In this document: positions 36,595 to 49,296 of the stretch, piece by piece | Numbering within the stretch: position 1 is the first letter of the stretch | Layout: every line of letters begins with the position of its first letter | Source: Tomocerus qinae | Taxonomy: Eukaryota > Arthropoda > Collembola > Entomobryomorpha > Tomoceridae | NCBI GenBank assembly: GCA_020055645.1 | Contig: CM034546.1 | Location: forward strand, 44,578,001 to 44,642,000 | Direction: 5' to 3' | Length of the DNA stretch: 64,000 nucleotides | Made by a program: the position numbers and the translations under genes | Notes under the pieces: model-generated | Told to the model about the DNA's origin: nothing | What the model saw: only the letters and a program-made list of their open reading frames with translations | Database searches by the model: none

Positions 36595-36604
36595 ATTAAT
36601 TTCG

Positions 36605-37392
36605 TACATAATCCAACGTAACATTGCCGATACTCAGCTTATTCATACGCAAAACGAAGATTTCAAATTGCAAACTCAAAATTTATTTTACTTTTCTCCA
36701 AATTTGGAAGTTGTCAGTCATTACTAACAGGTTCGTAATGTTCATAACATAATTTCAACTTTAACTTCCAAGAGCAGAGTTTATTTAACTTAATAGTAGT
36801 ACTGGGGTTCTTACAATGCTGGGGCCTCTAGTTTCTGAAAATGACGGAAATGAATGCAATAATATATTTGCGCCCAACTTGCCTTTATTCGCAATAAATA
36901 ACGGAAGACGATCTTAAAAGGGATGATAATTTGTCTATTTTGCTGTATGATTATTTCTAAGAATTTAAACTCAAATAATATTATAATGCTATACTGCTGG
37001 AGGAAGAAGGAAGTCTCTTATCTCACTTTTGTAGTCAAGAGTTCTCATCTCAACGCCTAAGAATGCCGGAAGCACCGTAGGACTTGCACATATAAGGTAA
37101 CTGCTTCAGAATTTGGATATGCAGTTAATTAGTTTGTGGTCTTACGAATGGGCTAGACTTAACTGAACTCAACTAATACAACTTCACTTTATTTATTTTT
37201 GTGTATTGTAACTTTCAACTGTGGTCGTAAATCAAAGTATATTATTTTGACCAAATTCATTATAGATAGACCAATATAGATTGTGCTCTAATAAAAGGCA
37301 TTGGTGTAGGCAATTAAGTATTTGGGTATTTAATTATTTGGTATAAATTTTTATTCTAATATAGGAGATATTTGATTTTCATCATCAATCCG
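36605..37392. other. 5' flank of copy 3
   Basis: Almost identical to 16090-16882, which precedes copy 2. A TATA-like GGTATAAAT lies near 37340, about 50 bases ahead of the start codon. No further gene. Confidence 0.5.
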
Positions 37393-40300
37393 ATGATGGA
37401 ATATTTACTCTTTATATTTTACATCGGCCTGCATATTCAAACAGTTTATTCCGAACCTTTGGCGAACAATGGCGACCTCGTTGAAAGGTAAAAAATTATT
37501 ATTCCATTATTTAATTCATAATTATAACATGCAAAAAAATTTTTTTGTCAACAAATGTGGCTTATTTAGTGTAAAAAATTAAGAAATTGAGATACGTAGT
37601 AGTAAGTAAAACATTCAGTATGGAAACCTTTTGCGAGCCGAATTTACGGTTTATGTGTTTTCAAACCTGTTTTAGCTCGCCTGAGTAAGGCAGCTAATAT
37701 AATCGCATGGTTGGTCCATCCGGTTCGTTCGCCAACACTAACGTTTGAAGGCAACGACGGAAGTTGACCTAAATTGGCAAAAACAATGCCTATGGATGAA
37801 TGGCGAACCCTATTCGACTTGGTTCAAATTGGTCAATAGGTTGTTGAGATACCGCGCGCTCAATATGTCTTCATTTTGATAGTAAGTGTGTGGGGCAAAA
37901 TGAGATTCCGCCGGATATGGGCAGGTATCGACCCTAAGAACAAAACCCCACCTACCCCCACCCCATCCGACTCCCCGTGAGGAGGTTAACCCAACCAATG
38001 ATTTTCATTAAAGCTCTCGAAAATCTGCCAAAATTTCATTTAGGTTAGGTTAGGTTATAAGCGCAAAACTTTGGACATTTCCAATGACTATTGTATGACA
38101 TATTAGGGCAAACAACCCTTATTTGAAACTACCTTCTTGGAGGGGAGCCTGAGGGAGTGGGTGCATTTGAAGAGCTGTTCCAGGGGTCGATATCTGTCCG
38201 AATCAGGTTATATCTCATTTTCCCCTTCCCACCCACAGGGGGTGGGGAGTGGGATGGGAAGTGTGGAAACGTGACCTCCATTTCATGTCCGGTAAACTTC
38301 CGATGAAACATTGGGGGGTCATGTCTAAATATTCCGAGATATAGAAGCGGCTTGGAACTAGCTTTCACGCGCCGTTTGGTGCACTCTAACAGTATAATTG
38401 TATTATTGTATTATAGATTGGATGTAAACCATCCTCCAATAAAGACTCAAGAAGCCATGATGTCGGAGCTAGTGGAAAAAATAGAAGATGTCGAATTAAA
38501 AGTAATCTACATAAATACTGTTAATCTAGATACAACACAACTATAGCTTTAACTTTTAATTCACCAAAAACTATAGTCCATTTCTGATTTGTACCTTGTA
38601 ATTCCAGTTGGATAATATGACCACCAAATTCGAGCACGAATTGTTAGTCCTAAAGGAAGAAAATCAAAATACCTCTATCTTATTGCAAAACTCAGAGCGA
38701 CAGGTTTTTCTTTTTTTGTTTATAGTCAACAAATAATATACACTGGCTATGCATTATTGTTACTTCATGGATTTCCAATACTATTCTCAATCATGATTTT
38801 TTTTAAATCTTTCATTTGTTTCTGTTTTTGTATTTTTTGTTATCAATATCCATTGAATCATGTCCAAAGGCAATCTCCATTTGAGACAGTAAAGGAAAAT
38901 TTATTTATGTAGTAAGGCCTGCAGCGGGGAGGCCTTTCCCAAAGAAATTCTGAATCCCAACCTTTATTAGTAAGGTGGTTTATATTCTTTCTTGCTTAGT
39001 ATGTATTAATTATATGGGATGTACTGTCTCAATACGGAGTGATATAGCTGGACAAAGGTCACATTTACATAGGCACAGTGCCAAATCACTCAACACTGGG
39101 ATCGATCATTGTTAATTAATGCACTCTAGAGATTGCAGGTAATTTTAGTGCGAATATACAAACTCCTCAACGACATTAGATAAATCTAAAACAAAAAATT
39201 ATTTATACATAATACATATGCATGAAATGATTATAAATGGTTGCATGACCGCCCAGAATAATTGCATGCAGTTCATGCTTTAATGGCTTTACTATTCTCT
39301 TATTTAATTTTACAACGCAAACCCTGGCCTTAAACAACCTTCTTTCCTATCACTTAGTCAAGAGTCGAGCTGACAGATGAAGTACATAATAGTCAGTATA
39401 TACAGTGTGGGTAGATTAACATTTCCTTTTAACAAGATAGAAAATCTTCACTATGAGTTGCCTATGTCTTTAAATGATTTTTTTCGCAGTCGAAATCTTC
39501 TGCAGATTTAAAAGAGTATTTGGTTGAAGAAAAAGGGATAGCAAATGCGACAATTTCCGTGACAATATTATCCAGAATTAGTCAAAATTAAAATTATGTA
39601 TTTCAGATAGCGGATTTGAGTAGCAAGGTGGAGAGCATAAGCATAAATTCCACCAATTTAATACAACAAGTTGATAGATTGGAAAACACAATCGTAACGG
39701 ACTTATCCCGGAAAGGTACGGATTTCGTTATATTATAATATACTTTATGTTTATGTTATTACTAATTATATTTTAATGTATATATCACAAAATTATATTC
39801 AACCTAACCTAACTTATAACCTAACTTATCAACCTAACCTAACTTATATTTAACCTAACCTAATAAATAAGAATTGGAAGTGATTTTTAATGCTTGTTAT
39901 TACCATTTTGCATGTAAGGGTCACTGAAGGAAATTTAGAAAACTAACTAAAAGCTAGTTGCACAATAAAATGTTTTATTTTTATATTATTTCAAGAGTGT
40001 CATGAAAGTGACCATTTTCGTTGCGATAATGGAAAGTGCGTAAAATATGAAAACCTCTGCAACTCAAACAATGATTGTGGAGACAACAGCGACGAGGATC
40101 CCCGACGTTGCAGTAATTACATATAAATCAGTTATATCAATTCACAATACTAAAACGATTAATGCAATCGCTTTTGTATTGATTAAGTAAGTATTGCTTT
40201 TAATTTAGATTCTACCTCAACTAGTACCATTTCCCTGTCTGGTAATTCCGAAAAAAATGAATGTGGTTGGCACGGAATTAGTATTGTTACCTGTCTAAAA

Positions 40301-43300
40301 CGGAGATGCTGTCCAATACCTACACCAGTTGGCATACAGTGTAGTTTTATAAAGGCAAGCGTATTTTGTAATATTAAGAACGCATTACTATTCGATATAT
40401 TAACTAGCCAAAAAACGGAAAACTTCAATTAATTTTTATTTGTTTATTACGAATATCTCCGCCGTTGCTACTGATAACTCAACACAGGAAGACCTCAATG
40501 ATACAAGTAAAAAGTGAATTTCATGATAAAATAACTACTAAAGTTTTAATCGTTGTAGGGTTAAATGTTAATATTCATTAAAATCCTACTTTGTAAAAAC
40601 TGGTTTTCTGTTTAGGTTGCAACAAAGACTCATTTTTCCGCTGCAATAATGATAACTTTATAAGTAAAAATAATGTCTGCGATGGGTGCAACAACTGCGG
40701 AGACAACAGTGACGAATTTAAACATCACTGTGGTGAGAAAATTAGATAAAATTGAAAGTAATATTAGCCCAGTTAAAATACAATAAATAAAATAACAAAA
40801 ACAGCTGCTACAAAAGTTCCTAAACGTAGAAGAAGCTCTATTGTATATTTTGATGAGGTTTGAGGTTGGCATTGCATAATTGCCAATTGGTCTTATTAAT
40901 ATCAATAATATATGTTTTGCCTACATAATAAATCACATTTCATATTTGCATGTTTAGCCTCCACACTCTTACGAATCCTTACATGAAAATACGTTGAAAT
41001 CAACGTGTAATGTAGTTATTTCTCCTGTTTTTTGTGTCCTACATTAATTCGTGTTAAAATAACATGATTTAATAACGTTGAAATATATACATCATTGAAT
41101 GTTAAAAGTTTACATTAATTAATGTAAAAAATTAACGTGATGTAATGTAAGGATTGCAAAAAGTATTCTACTGCAGGAGACGTTCTCCGTACCTCTGCAA
41201 TGCTAACCCGAACATACCACCACTGTCCTATACGGGCTAATGTAACAGAAGGTGCTATTTACATGTATTTAACTTGCATAACTATTTTAAAGTTATCTTT
41301 CGTTAAACTTAACATCAGATAATGTTACCGTTAACATTATGAAAACTGTAATTCTACTACAGTGTCAAAAATGTTAATTTAACGTTTATTTGTGTGACTA
41401 TATTCTACCGTCGTAATAATGTTATTTTAAAAGTCAAGTTACATTATTTTAATGTAAACTTGACTGCCTATACTGTTAAAAATAACATTACCATAACAAC
41501 GTTGGTCATTTTTAACGTGGACTTTTAAGAGTGCAAGGAAAGCAACACATTTCAGTGCGCAATTGGAAAGTGCATACCAAAACCCCAAACCTGCGATGGA
41601 TACGATGATTGCGGAGACAATAGTGATGAATTACTACCACATTGCGGTAAATGACTCGATTTGGTAAGGTAACAAGCCATTTTATCATGGCTGCGAGAAG
41701 GTAACAAACCACATCTCTTGATACTGTGGTTTGTTACCTTTTCGCAGCCATGATAAAATGGCTTGTTACCTTGTAATATTAAGCTGACGATATATATTTA
41801 TAGATACCGTATGGGGAAGTACAGACAACTCACACGGCCTTTATTCTGGCTAAATAGGTTGGGTTTTGTTTACTTAGCCGTACAACCTATTATAGTTACT
41901 AAAAGCCAATTTATCCTGAATTAAGCACAGTACTAAAAAGATACATCGCACATATGCTACTACATTTTATGTACATAATTTAATGAACAGACTAAAATGT
42001 CAACAGAGCAGAAAAAACTGGAAACGCCTTTTGTCAACATCATGTTTTGTATACACCTAAAATGCAGGGACAGATTACAACAGACATGTACATGGGATGA
42101 CAAAGGGGGATTTTTAAAAAAATGTTGACGAAAAAGTGTAGCACTGTGTATGTACTCGTGGTTGAAAAAATCTATACACATTTTTAGATAATTGGTCATT
42201 GCATTGATTTTTTTTGTAGCGGTCCGTTGCGGTAGTGGAACCTTATTTTACTGCGACAATGGAAATTGCATAGAAAATGTAAATTTGTGTAACAGAAATA
42301 ATGATTGCGGAGATAACAGTGACGAAGATCCTAGACGCTGCGGTAAATAATTATCCTTTATTATGACATTATTAATTTTGATTAGAAATAACATACACAG
42401 CAATTGAAAACTAAACGGTCCTAAATAATTGTTGAATATTCTTAAATAATATTATTAATCTGTAGACTACAGCAGTAAGACTTGCTCTTTCCAATATGTT
42501 CATGAAGAAAAAGTTGATTGCGGTTGGCCTGGAATTCATTCCCGCATCTGTTATTTCAGAGGGTGTTGTCATGAAACCACTGCCAATGGTTCTAGTTGTT
42601 TTTTTAAGGGGGTATGAATATATTTTTAAAGAATACACCAATTAAAAAGACATTAGCTTCATGTTTTTATTACCCGAGTCGAAGCATTTTTAACGGTAAC
42701 GAACTGAAACGTTCTACAATACTACTATTAGATATATAGATAGATAGTAGATAAATAGATATTTATTCAAAGTTTCCTTATAGAACAGTGTACAATAATT
42801 CAGAACATATACAAGTATTTCATATAAAATACATTATCTCATATGCCGATAAACTGATAGTTTTGAAGAAAAATTTCTGATGCATCCTCAATTTCCTCTA
42901 TTACCCGCGTAACGAAGGCTTGGCGTCCTTCTCCATTTAATTACACGGCCCATCAGGACTTACCCCCTTTTGAGATAAGAAAATTACAATTCAGACACAT
43001 AATATTTCAACTAATAGTAATACATGTAAAATGCCCCGAATGAGTCTATCTCTAGATTAGGTACATTATTGCATATCATTTAGGTTCACATTACATACAG
43101 CAAATCAGTATAGTTAACAGACGTAAATGACTTACAATTATAAGGAATTCACATATGACACTTGGCTTAACTACATATCTTAATACAGCGTGACTACTCG
43201 GTTTTAAATTCTGCACTCCTATATGTACATTAAGGCTACTAACACACTTGACTTCATCAAGTACAGTTTTCGCCAACCCAGCCCCCATACACCAGGTAAT

Positions 43301-46300
43301 ACTAGCCAAGATACACATTTCTGTAGATATAAGCGAGCCAAAGGTACAACAGTTATTAACCTTTGGAATGTTTGGTCAGGTAAATGTGTTACTACCCTGC
43401 TATTACAATATATAAAGACTCATAATAGTATACAAATTGATATTATAATATTACTTTACGTACCCAATGCATGTCAACCACCAATGCAATTGATGGAGGG
43501 AGTCTGGTTGAACTGCGATAATATTTCGCGTTTTCATGTACATGTGCCATGCTGGTAGCTTATCAGTTATTACAAATGAGCTTCAATGAAGACTCCGGAT
43601 GACACCAATCTGCCTACAATTTGCGTATCTCCAGCACACTTTCAAGGCCAATGCTTCTTTTTCTCTTTTCCACACACCATTTTTTCACTCACTTCACTGC
43701 ACAAGGTAAACCCGAAAAAACCGAATTTTTTGTGGAACGACTGACCTTTAGTCGGCGATTTTAATATATTCAGGAACGTCTTTACGCGAGGATCACTTTA
43801 GTGTCAAATTTACCCCTATAGGTACATTTTCAACGGGTCAAAAATCAGTTTTTGGCGGAGTGGCACTGCACATGTACTTCCTCGTTCACGACTTCAACCA
43901 GACTCACAATACTACTATTATATGCCTACATAATTGACTATATTATAACCCTATAGGTACTTGCTGTGGCGATAGATAATATGGAATTCGCCAACGCTAC
44001 AGGTAATTTACCACTTTTCGTTTTAGCTTCCCGTGACGAGCTTATAGAACCGCACAGTCTACTTAATCTCCGTCTGTCCGTACTCACGATAACGTTCGAA
44101 TGTATTGACGGATATTGACTAAACTTGGCAAAGCAATGCCTAAGAATTATCGACGATTTATTTAGAGGAAATCAATCCATTTGTTGCTGAGATGCTCCGA
44201 AATTGATCCATTTAGCATTAATGTTCCATTTTATTGGCAAAACCTTTTTCGATTTCTTATTCATTTAAATAGTTACTCTATTTATATTTTCTATTGATAA
44301 TTTTAAAAATCAATGTACTTTAAATTAAAGTTTCTTTTAAATTTAATAATCAATAATATGTTTTGATTTTCTTTTATTTTCATATTCAATAATGAAAAAT
44401 TTTCAATACTAATATGTTTTATACTTCTTTTGATTTTCATATTTTTAAGGCACTTGTAGGTAATTTAACTTGAATAAACGGTCAAAAAATCAGCGGTAAA
44501 AATTAAAATAACTAAATAATGCTGTTAAGGCATTTCTCTAAATAAATATTCCTTATTTGAAAACAAATATTGACATTAGTAAAAATTAGCCATAGTTTGG
44601 TTTAATGAATCTTTGTTTCACAAGGTTGCAGTCACAGTGACTATTTCCGTTGTAATAACGGACGATGCGTAAGATATACCCATATCTGTAACGGTAATGA
44701 TGATTGCGGAGACCACAGTGATGAAGATCCCAGGCGTTGCGGTACTTAAAATAAACCAAATTACTATGACGATTTAACATATTATTGACACTTGTGTTCT
44801 ATTGAAATGTATTACTATTATGTAGGATCTGACGTTACGTGCTTCTATTCTGAATTTGTTGGAGAAAGGGTTGAATGTGGCTGGCCTGGAATACATCGCG
44901 ACACTTGTACAAAGAGACGATGTTGTTCAGATACCACAAAAGATGGTTACCAATGCTATTTACAAACGGTAAATGATCCTGTTAGCTGGCAATTCCCAAT
45001 TAAGTTGTACATGAATTCAGTATGGATATTAATTAAAGGAAACTAAAATATAACACGTCAAAAATATTTTCACGTTTTTGGAAACCACTTTTTTGAATTT
45101 AATTTTGATTGATGATACCTGTAAGCCAAAATTATTTAACATGGAAATATTTTGCTGAACATATTAGAGTTTGTCAAGATTAAATAGAACGCTAAAACAT
45201 TGGGACACTAATGGAATGATACCAGCAGCCATTAAGAGTAATTATTAAATTCATTATCATCTGCTCAAATTGAACTGATGATTAATAATTAACTTAAAAT
45301 TTTTTTCTTGTTTTTGAGATGGAAGTTGTGGAGGAGTAATAGAAGCAGAAAACGGAGTTATTAATTACAGTTTCGATGCATCTTTAAATTACTCAACCAA
45401 ATGCGTATGGACCATTCAAGACAAAAATAAGAAAACAAAGATGGCATTCCATTTAGTTAACGACGACGATTGCGAATTGGAAAGTACAATAACATTGATG
45501 TCGGTTAGACCTTTTACTCCACCCACCGTCCCTGGAACACCAATCGACTATAAAACTGAAATGTAAATAATTGAGATTATAGAATAATATTTTATTATTA
45601 TCGTACTAGATACGGTAAGAGCCATTTTAATAGATTACAGATCAGTATTTTTATAACATTAAGTCCCGAATACAATCTACTTGAATTATTAACAAAAAAG
45701 CGAAAGGAATTAAATATAGTTTTTTAATCTTTATTGTTCTAGGAAATTGTAATTTAACGCAATTATAATGTACTGTAAAAGGGGTAATGTGTTATTCATA
45801 AAAGTATTGATAGATAGATGGTGCGTTAATCAATTCCTATTTCATATACAGGAAAAAAAATCATAGTTCATTTCCGACCACCCTGTATATGTTTATGTAT
45901 TTAAATAGATTGCCCGCAGACGGAGAAGAACACATCGTGGACGGTCCTCTTGTGTTTGTCCTTTTTTCATTTCAGGCATCTGAACTACCTATGAACTGTA
46001 GTAACGGTGGTTTTCAATTAAGATTTGAAGGCAGAGGAAACACAAAGAGTGAAAGAAGATTCTCCAACTTCCATTTTGAAGGCAGTGAAGGTCAAGCATC
46101 CTACCCAACATGGTCTGGAACCTACCGTTTTGAGGAAACTGTTTCATTCGTCATCACTTCCATGCAGTTCCCCATTTACCTGAACTTTAATCATATGGAC
46201 ACCGAGTATATATATGACAGATTGACCATTTTTGCCGATAAAGATCGGAGAACTAATGAAATGGTGATGATCATCAAGACAACAGATGAACCCGACATAT

Positions 46301-46561
46301 ATGCGTAAGTGCACTTTGGGCTGATCTACATATGATTTTTAATGGACATAAAATGAGCTGATTAAAATGTTTATTGGCTAATATATCTAAATGTACATTT
46401 CTTTGTTCTATGGACATGCTTATAGGTACGCTGGATTGGCATATACTAAAGTGAATTTTGATATCAGGCCACTTCATAACGTTCACATTTTCATTGCCAT
46501 TTTCCAATCAGATAGTAGGGGCGAGTATTCTGGATTTAAGTTTTCATGGAAAAGAAGTTAA
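37393..46561 (+). CDS. LDLa/trefoil/CUB secreted protein, copy 3, intact model
   Basis: Exons 37393-37487, 38417-38501, 38608-38703, 39607-39715, 39996-40112, 40209-40354, 40488-40506, 40616-40732, 41530-41646, 42220-42342, 42466-42611, 43957-44002, 44625-44741, 44826-44968, 45168-45237, 45319-45562, 45909-46304 and 46426-46561 join in phase to 773 codons plus stop. Order: signal peptide ([20 protein letters not shown]), a heptad-rich segment (about 33-128) likely to oligomerise, LDLa1, trefoil 1, LDLa2-4, trefoil 2, LDLa5, trefoil 3, two CUB domains (about 516-773). LDLa modules carry the calcium motif DCGDNSDE; trefoil 2 and 3 keep all six cysteines ([18 protein letters not shown]). Domain exons mostly have phase 1 borders, as in shuffled extracellular modules. 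Oddities: trefoil 1 lacks its first cysteine and uses a GC donor; LDLa2 lacks a core cysteine; the LDLa3 acceptor is inside a MITE end. It is likely secreted, binding carbohydrate or protein; the physiological role is unknown. Confidence 0.85.
37620..38395. repeat. Dispersed repeat in intron 1 of copy 3
   Basis: Counterpart of 17109-17880 with few differences, including a 5-bp duplication GGGAT in the GTGGGGAGTGGG stretch and TTAGGTTAGGTTAGG near 38040. No gene seen. Confidence 0.6.
39800..39866. repeat. Interstitial CCTAA-rich repeat
   Basis: Three or so irregular units of AACCTAACCTAACTTAT replace about 40 bp present at the same place in copy 2. The core CCTAA is the complement of the TTAGG telomere repeat common in arthropods, although here it is mixed with CTTAT. 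Shorter forms are near 2500, 17520 and 38040. Confidence 0.65.
40964..41533. mobile_element. MITE at the LDLa3 exon border of copy 3
   Basis: About 570 bp with ends CACTCTTA and TAAGAGTG, absent from copies 1 and 2. The interior has several inverted AACATTATTTTAATGT-like segments. The exact target duplication is unclear (borders uncertain by about 3 bp). It separates the old acceptor (TTTAG at about 40957) from the exon. The superfamily is not certain; CACT ends recall CACTA-type elements. Confidence 0.75.
41666..41772. repeat. 47-bp-arm hairpin MITE, copy 3
   Basis: Same hairpin as 20553-20659, again 47 + 13 + 47 bases, with one loop difference. It is inherited with the duplicated block. 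Confidence 0.85.
42731..43905 (-). mobile_element. Retroposon (LINE-like remnant), copy 3
   Basis: Counterpart of 28890-30082, flanked by the same ACAATACTACTATTA (42716-42730 and 43906-43920). Minus-strand tail of TATC repeats. No reverse transcriptase. Confidence 0.75.
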
Positions 46562-47275
46562 TTTAAAAACTATTTTTCAATCTTAAAATAGCCAAGTGGT
46601 AGATGTTGTTACTAAACTACTATTTAAAGATTTTCCATAGCTTCAATAATTTCCAACGTATAACTAAGAATGAAAGCTTAGTTTATAGGTTTAAATTTTT
46701 TAGATATGCTGTAGAAAAGTTTTTATTTGGTATTGATTAACTCTTTAAAACATTGTTGCATTCAACAATACATATTACAGGAGATTGTTTACTTCCTGTG
46801 TAAATGCGGTTTTAGATTTTCATTTGACTCTTTTTTTGCTTAATATGAATTCAATTCAGTATGAATTCATATTTAAACTATGTAAAGCAACTAGTATAAG
46901 TTTTGTTGATATTGCTATAATTTATCCATTTTAAACATTGTCATTGTATTCGGCAATACGAATATATTATCTACCATTTTGTCTAGTTTGCAAATTCGCG
47001 AACCTATAGTAGACCTAATTGTTTTATGTAATACATGTATTATATTCGCTATGTACATTTCAACAAAAATGTTCCATTGCATAACACATGGAGACATATA
47101 CATGGGAAATATGTACTACAAATTGCTTTATTTATAGTGTTGACGATTACTATATATACATTTAGGTATCCATTGATAATATTATGATGGAAATAAAAAT
47201 GAGATATATTTCGTTCTTCACTAATATGAACTCGAAATGATTACTAAATTATAATAATGTGTGAAGGATATTTTT
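46562..47275. other. 3' flank of copy 3
   Basis: Clearly related to the flanks of copies 1 and 2 but more diverged from both than they are from each other. No gene seen. Confidence 0.55.
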
Positions 47276-47278
47276 TTG

Positions 47279-47500
47279 TCACGACAAAGTCGGACCACTT
47301 CTCAAGTATTTGTCACGGCAGACATACACTTTGTCTTTTGAGTACAACATATTGTTATTGGCCTTGACGCAAACCGCAAAGTGCTTGGTTTTTTGGAGTA
47401 GGTGCAGGAAGTTCCAAATGATCCAGACTCTCAGCCGTGACAAAGATGACAGCGACGAGGATGAGAATGCAGACAATGATTACCTTAATTTTTCTGTAAT
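47279..47500 (-). pseudogene. Six-cysteine secreted peptide, decayed copy
   Basis: Minus-strand relic. The start ATG has become ATT ahead of the signal-peptide codons, an extra base after the signal peptide shifts the frame, and the C-terminal end with the last cysteine is missing. The order is otherwise collinear with the intact gene. Confidence 0.7.
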
Positions 47501-47851
47501 TTCAAAAGTAACCAATATAGTATTTGAAGTATTTTGTAAAAATTCGAGCATTTTAATCCTATGGTTGCAAAGTTTAAAATGGCCAAACAAGGAAATACGT
47601 TATACCTACTACTGTATCCGATTTTTGAAATTAGAGACCTGGCAAATTTTGGCGTGCTTAGATTAAATAGTGATATGAAGGAAAATGACAATAAAATTAT
47701 TACATTATATTATCCTTTAAAAGTTGACATTTTTTATACATTTAGGTGTCCATTGATAAATGATAATATTATGATGGAAATAAAATTTCATTCTTCACTA
47801 TTATGAAGTCGAAATGATTACTAATTATACTACTAAGGATATAATTGCTTT

Positions 47852-48099
47852 TCAGTCCTGAACGCAGGACAATTGGTCAGCAGCAACATGGAAAGAAGGA
47901 CCTCTTCCCAAGTATTTGTCACGACACACACACACTTTGTCTTTTGAGCACAACATGTTATTGTTGGCCCTGACGCAGGCCGCATATCGTCAAGTGCCTG
48001 AACGTTGGAGTAGGTGCAGGAACTTCCAAATGACCCAGGCTCGGCCGTTGCTAGGATGACAGCGGCGAGAACGAGAATGCAGACAATAACGACCTTCAT
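47852..48099 (-). pseudogene. Six-cysteine secreted peptide, two-base frameshift
   Basis: Starts at 48099 with MKVVIVCILVLAAVILATAE. The N-terminal half matches the intact peptide, but two extra bases (AT in CATATCG near 47993) shift the frame after the DALDD-equivalent, giving a different C-terminus. Promoter (TATATAAACTCAAGCAAAAT on the minus strand at 48305-48312 and beyond), UTR intron and terminal stop region are all conserved. A sequencing error is possible and would make this a third intact gene. Confidence 0.65.
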
Positions 48100-48304
48100 T
48101 TTCCTTAAATGACAGAACTTCAAAAATTAGGCTCAAAGTCTCAAAACCTGATTTTCAATAATGAAAAATTTAAACTAACTAAAAATTTAGAATTTGAAAG
48201 AAATAGCAACTTACCCCTTTGGTGTATTTTACGAGAACTTCGTTGAGATTGTTATATTTCTGTTGATGTGGATCTGTGGATGGTCAGCTGAGATTTTGCT
48301 TGAG

Positions 48305-48312
48305 TTTATATA
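48305..48312 (-). promoter_or_regulatory. TATA box of the peptide gene at 48099
   Basis: Minus-strand TATATAAA followed by CTCAAGCAAAATC and then CCATCCACAG, the same module found in front of the genes at 49853 and 51462. Confidence 0.65.
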
Positions 48313-48439
48313 CCATAAAATTTACATAGCATTATCAGAATTCTTAACTTTTAAATTATTTTTTACGACTTACGACGCAGAAAGCACGGGACAAGGTAAA
48401 CAATTGAACCGCATTAATGAATTCAGTAATTAGCTTGTT

Positions 48440-49280
48440 GGTCAACGTACATAATTAAATTAAATGCATTTCAAGCTGTATAGAGACAACTGGAATTTTC
48501 TGAATAGAACTACTATGAACCTTTTCCATTAAAATAGGATCGATATGAATGGACAAACTGCTTAAATTTCTTTAATTTAATTTTGTCTTTGGATATCCTT
48601 TTTATCCATGTAACGCCATAATCCTTTAACTTATTAAAAATAAACTACACGAAAAGTTGTATTAAAGGTATATAGTATTAACAGTTATTGTTGCTAGTAT
48701 AGTCCGAATATATAAATAGAGACATTATTGGTATTGGATATTTAGAGTAGACATGCGTTTTCTAAAAAACCTAATGTCTATAAGGTCAAAGCCAGACACC
48801 GTCCTTATTGTATGTATGAAATATGACATTGTACATATGTGGCTGTTAATAATTAAAGTTAAACAACAATCGCGGTTCTTTATATGCTTTCAAAAATTGT
48901 AAACGTGATCATTATAAAAGATTGGAACGAAATAGAAAACCTATTTACAACTATATTATAGAGAAGAACTAACACTAACCAATCTAAAGGAGAAAATAGT
49001 TGAGACAATTTTAATTCGTTTGCTAACTCTGACTATACTCATATTTTAATTAGCGTCAACGGACAATGGACATAGTTCTAATCAGAAAATTCCAATTACT
49101 ACAAATGCATGAGGGCTATTTAATTAACCGTGTTGAGCAACAAGCTAATTAGTTGATGCATTAATGTGTATTTTGTTTACATTGCTCCATATTTTCTGCG
49201 TCGCAAGTCGCAACCCAATACAACCAATAAATAGATAAGGGAGGATTTTCGTTTTCACTTCTGATAAAGATTTTTATGGT
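48440..49280. other. Intergenic between divergent peptide genes, no gene seen
   Basis: AT-rich. Parts near 49030-49260 match the upstream regions of the other plus-strand peptide copies (CAACAAGCTAATTAG, GTTTACATTGCTCC), so this may hold shared upstream control sequence. Confidence 0.45.
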
Positions 49281-49288
49281 GTAACTGG

Positions 49289-49296
49289 TATATAAA
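49289..49296 (+). promoter_or_regulatory. TATA box of the intact peptide gene
   Basis: TATATAAACCCAAGCAAAAT lies about 30 bases ahead of a likely transcription start near 49318. A 5' UTR exon reaches about 49388 (donor GTAAGT), and the coding exon begins after TTTCAG at about 49848. Confidence 0.7.

Noticed and set aside
47833-48123. A 96-residue protein as a new peptide variant
   Set aside because: Its C-terminal half is the frame 2 reading of the normal peptide caused by a two-base insertion, so it is better described as a frameshifted copy.
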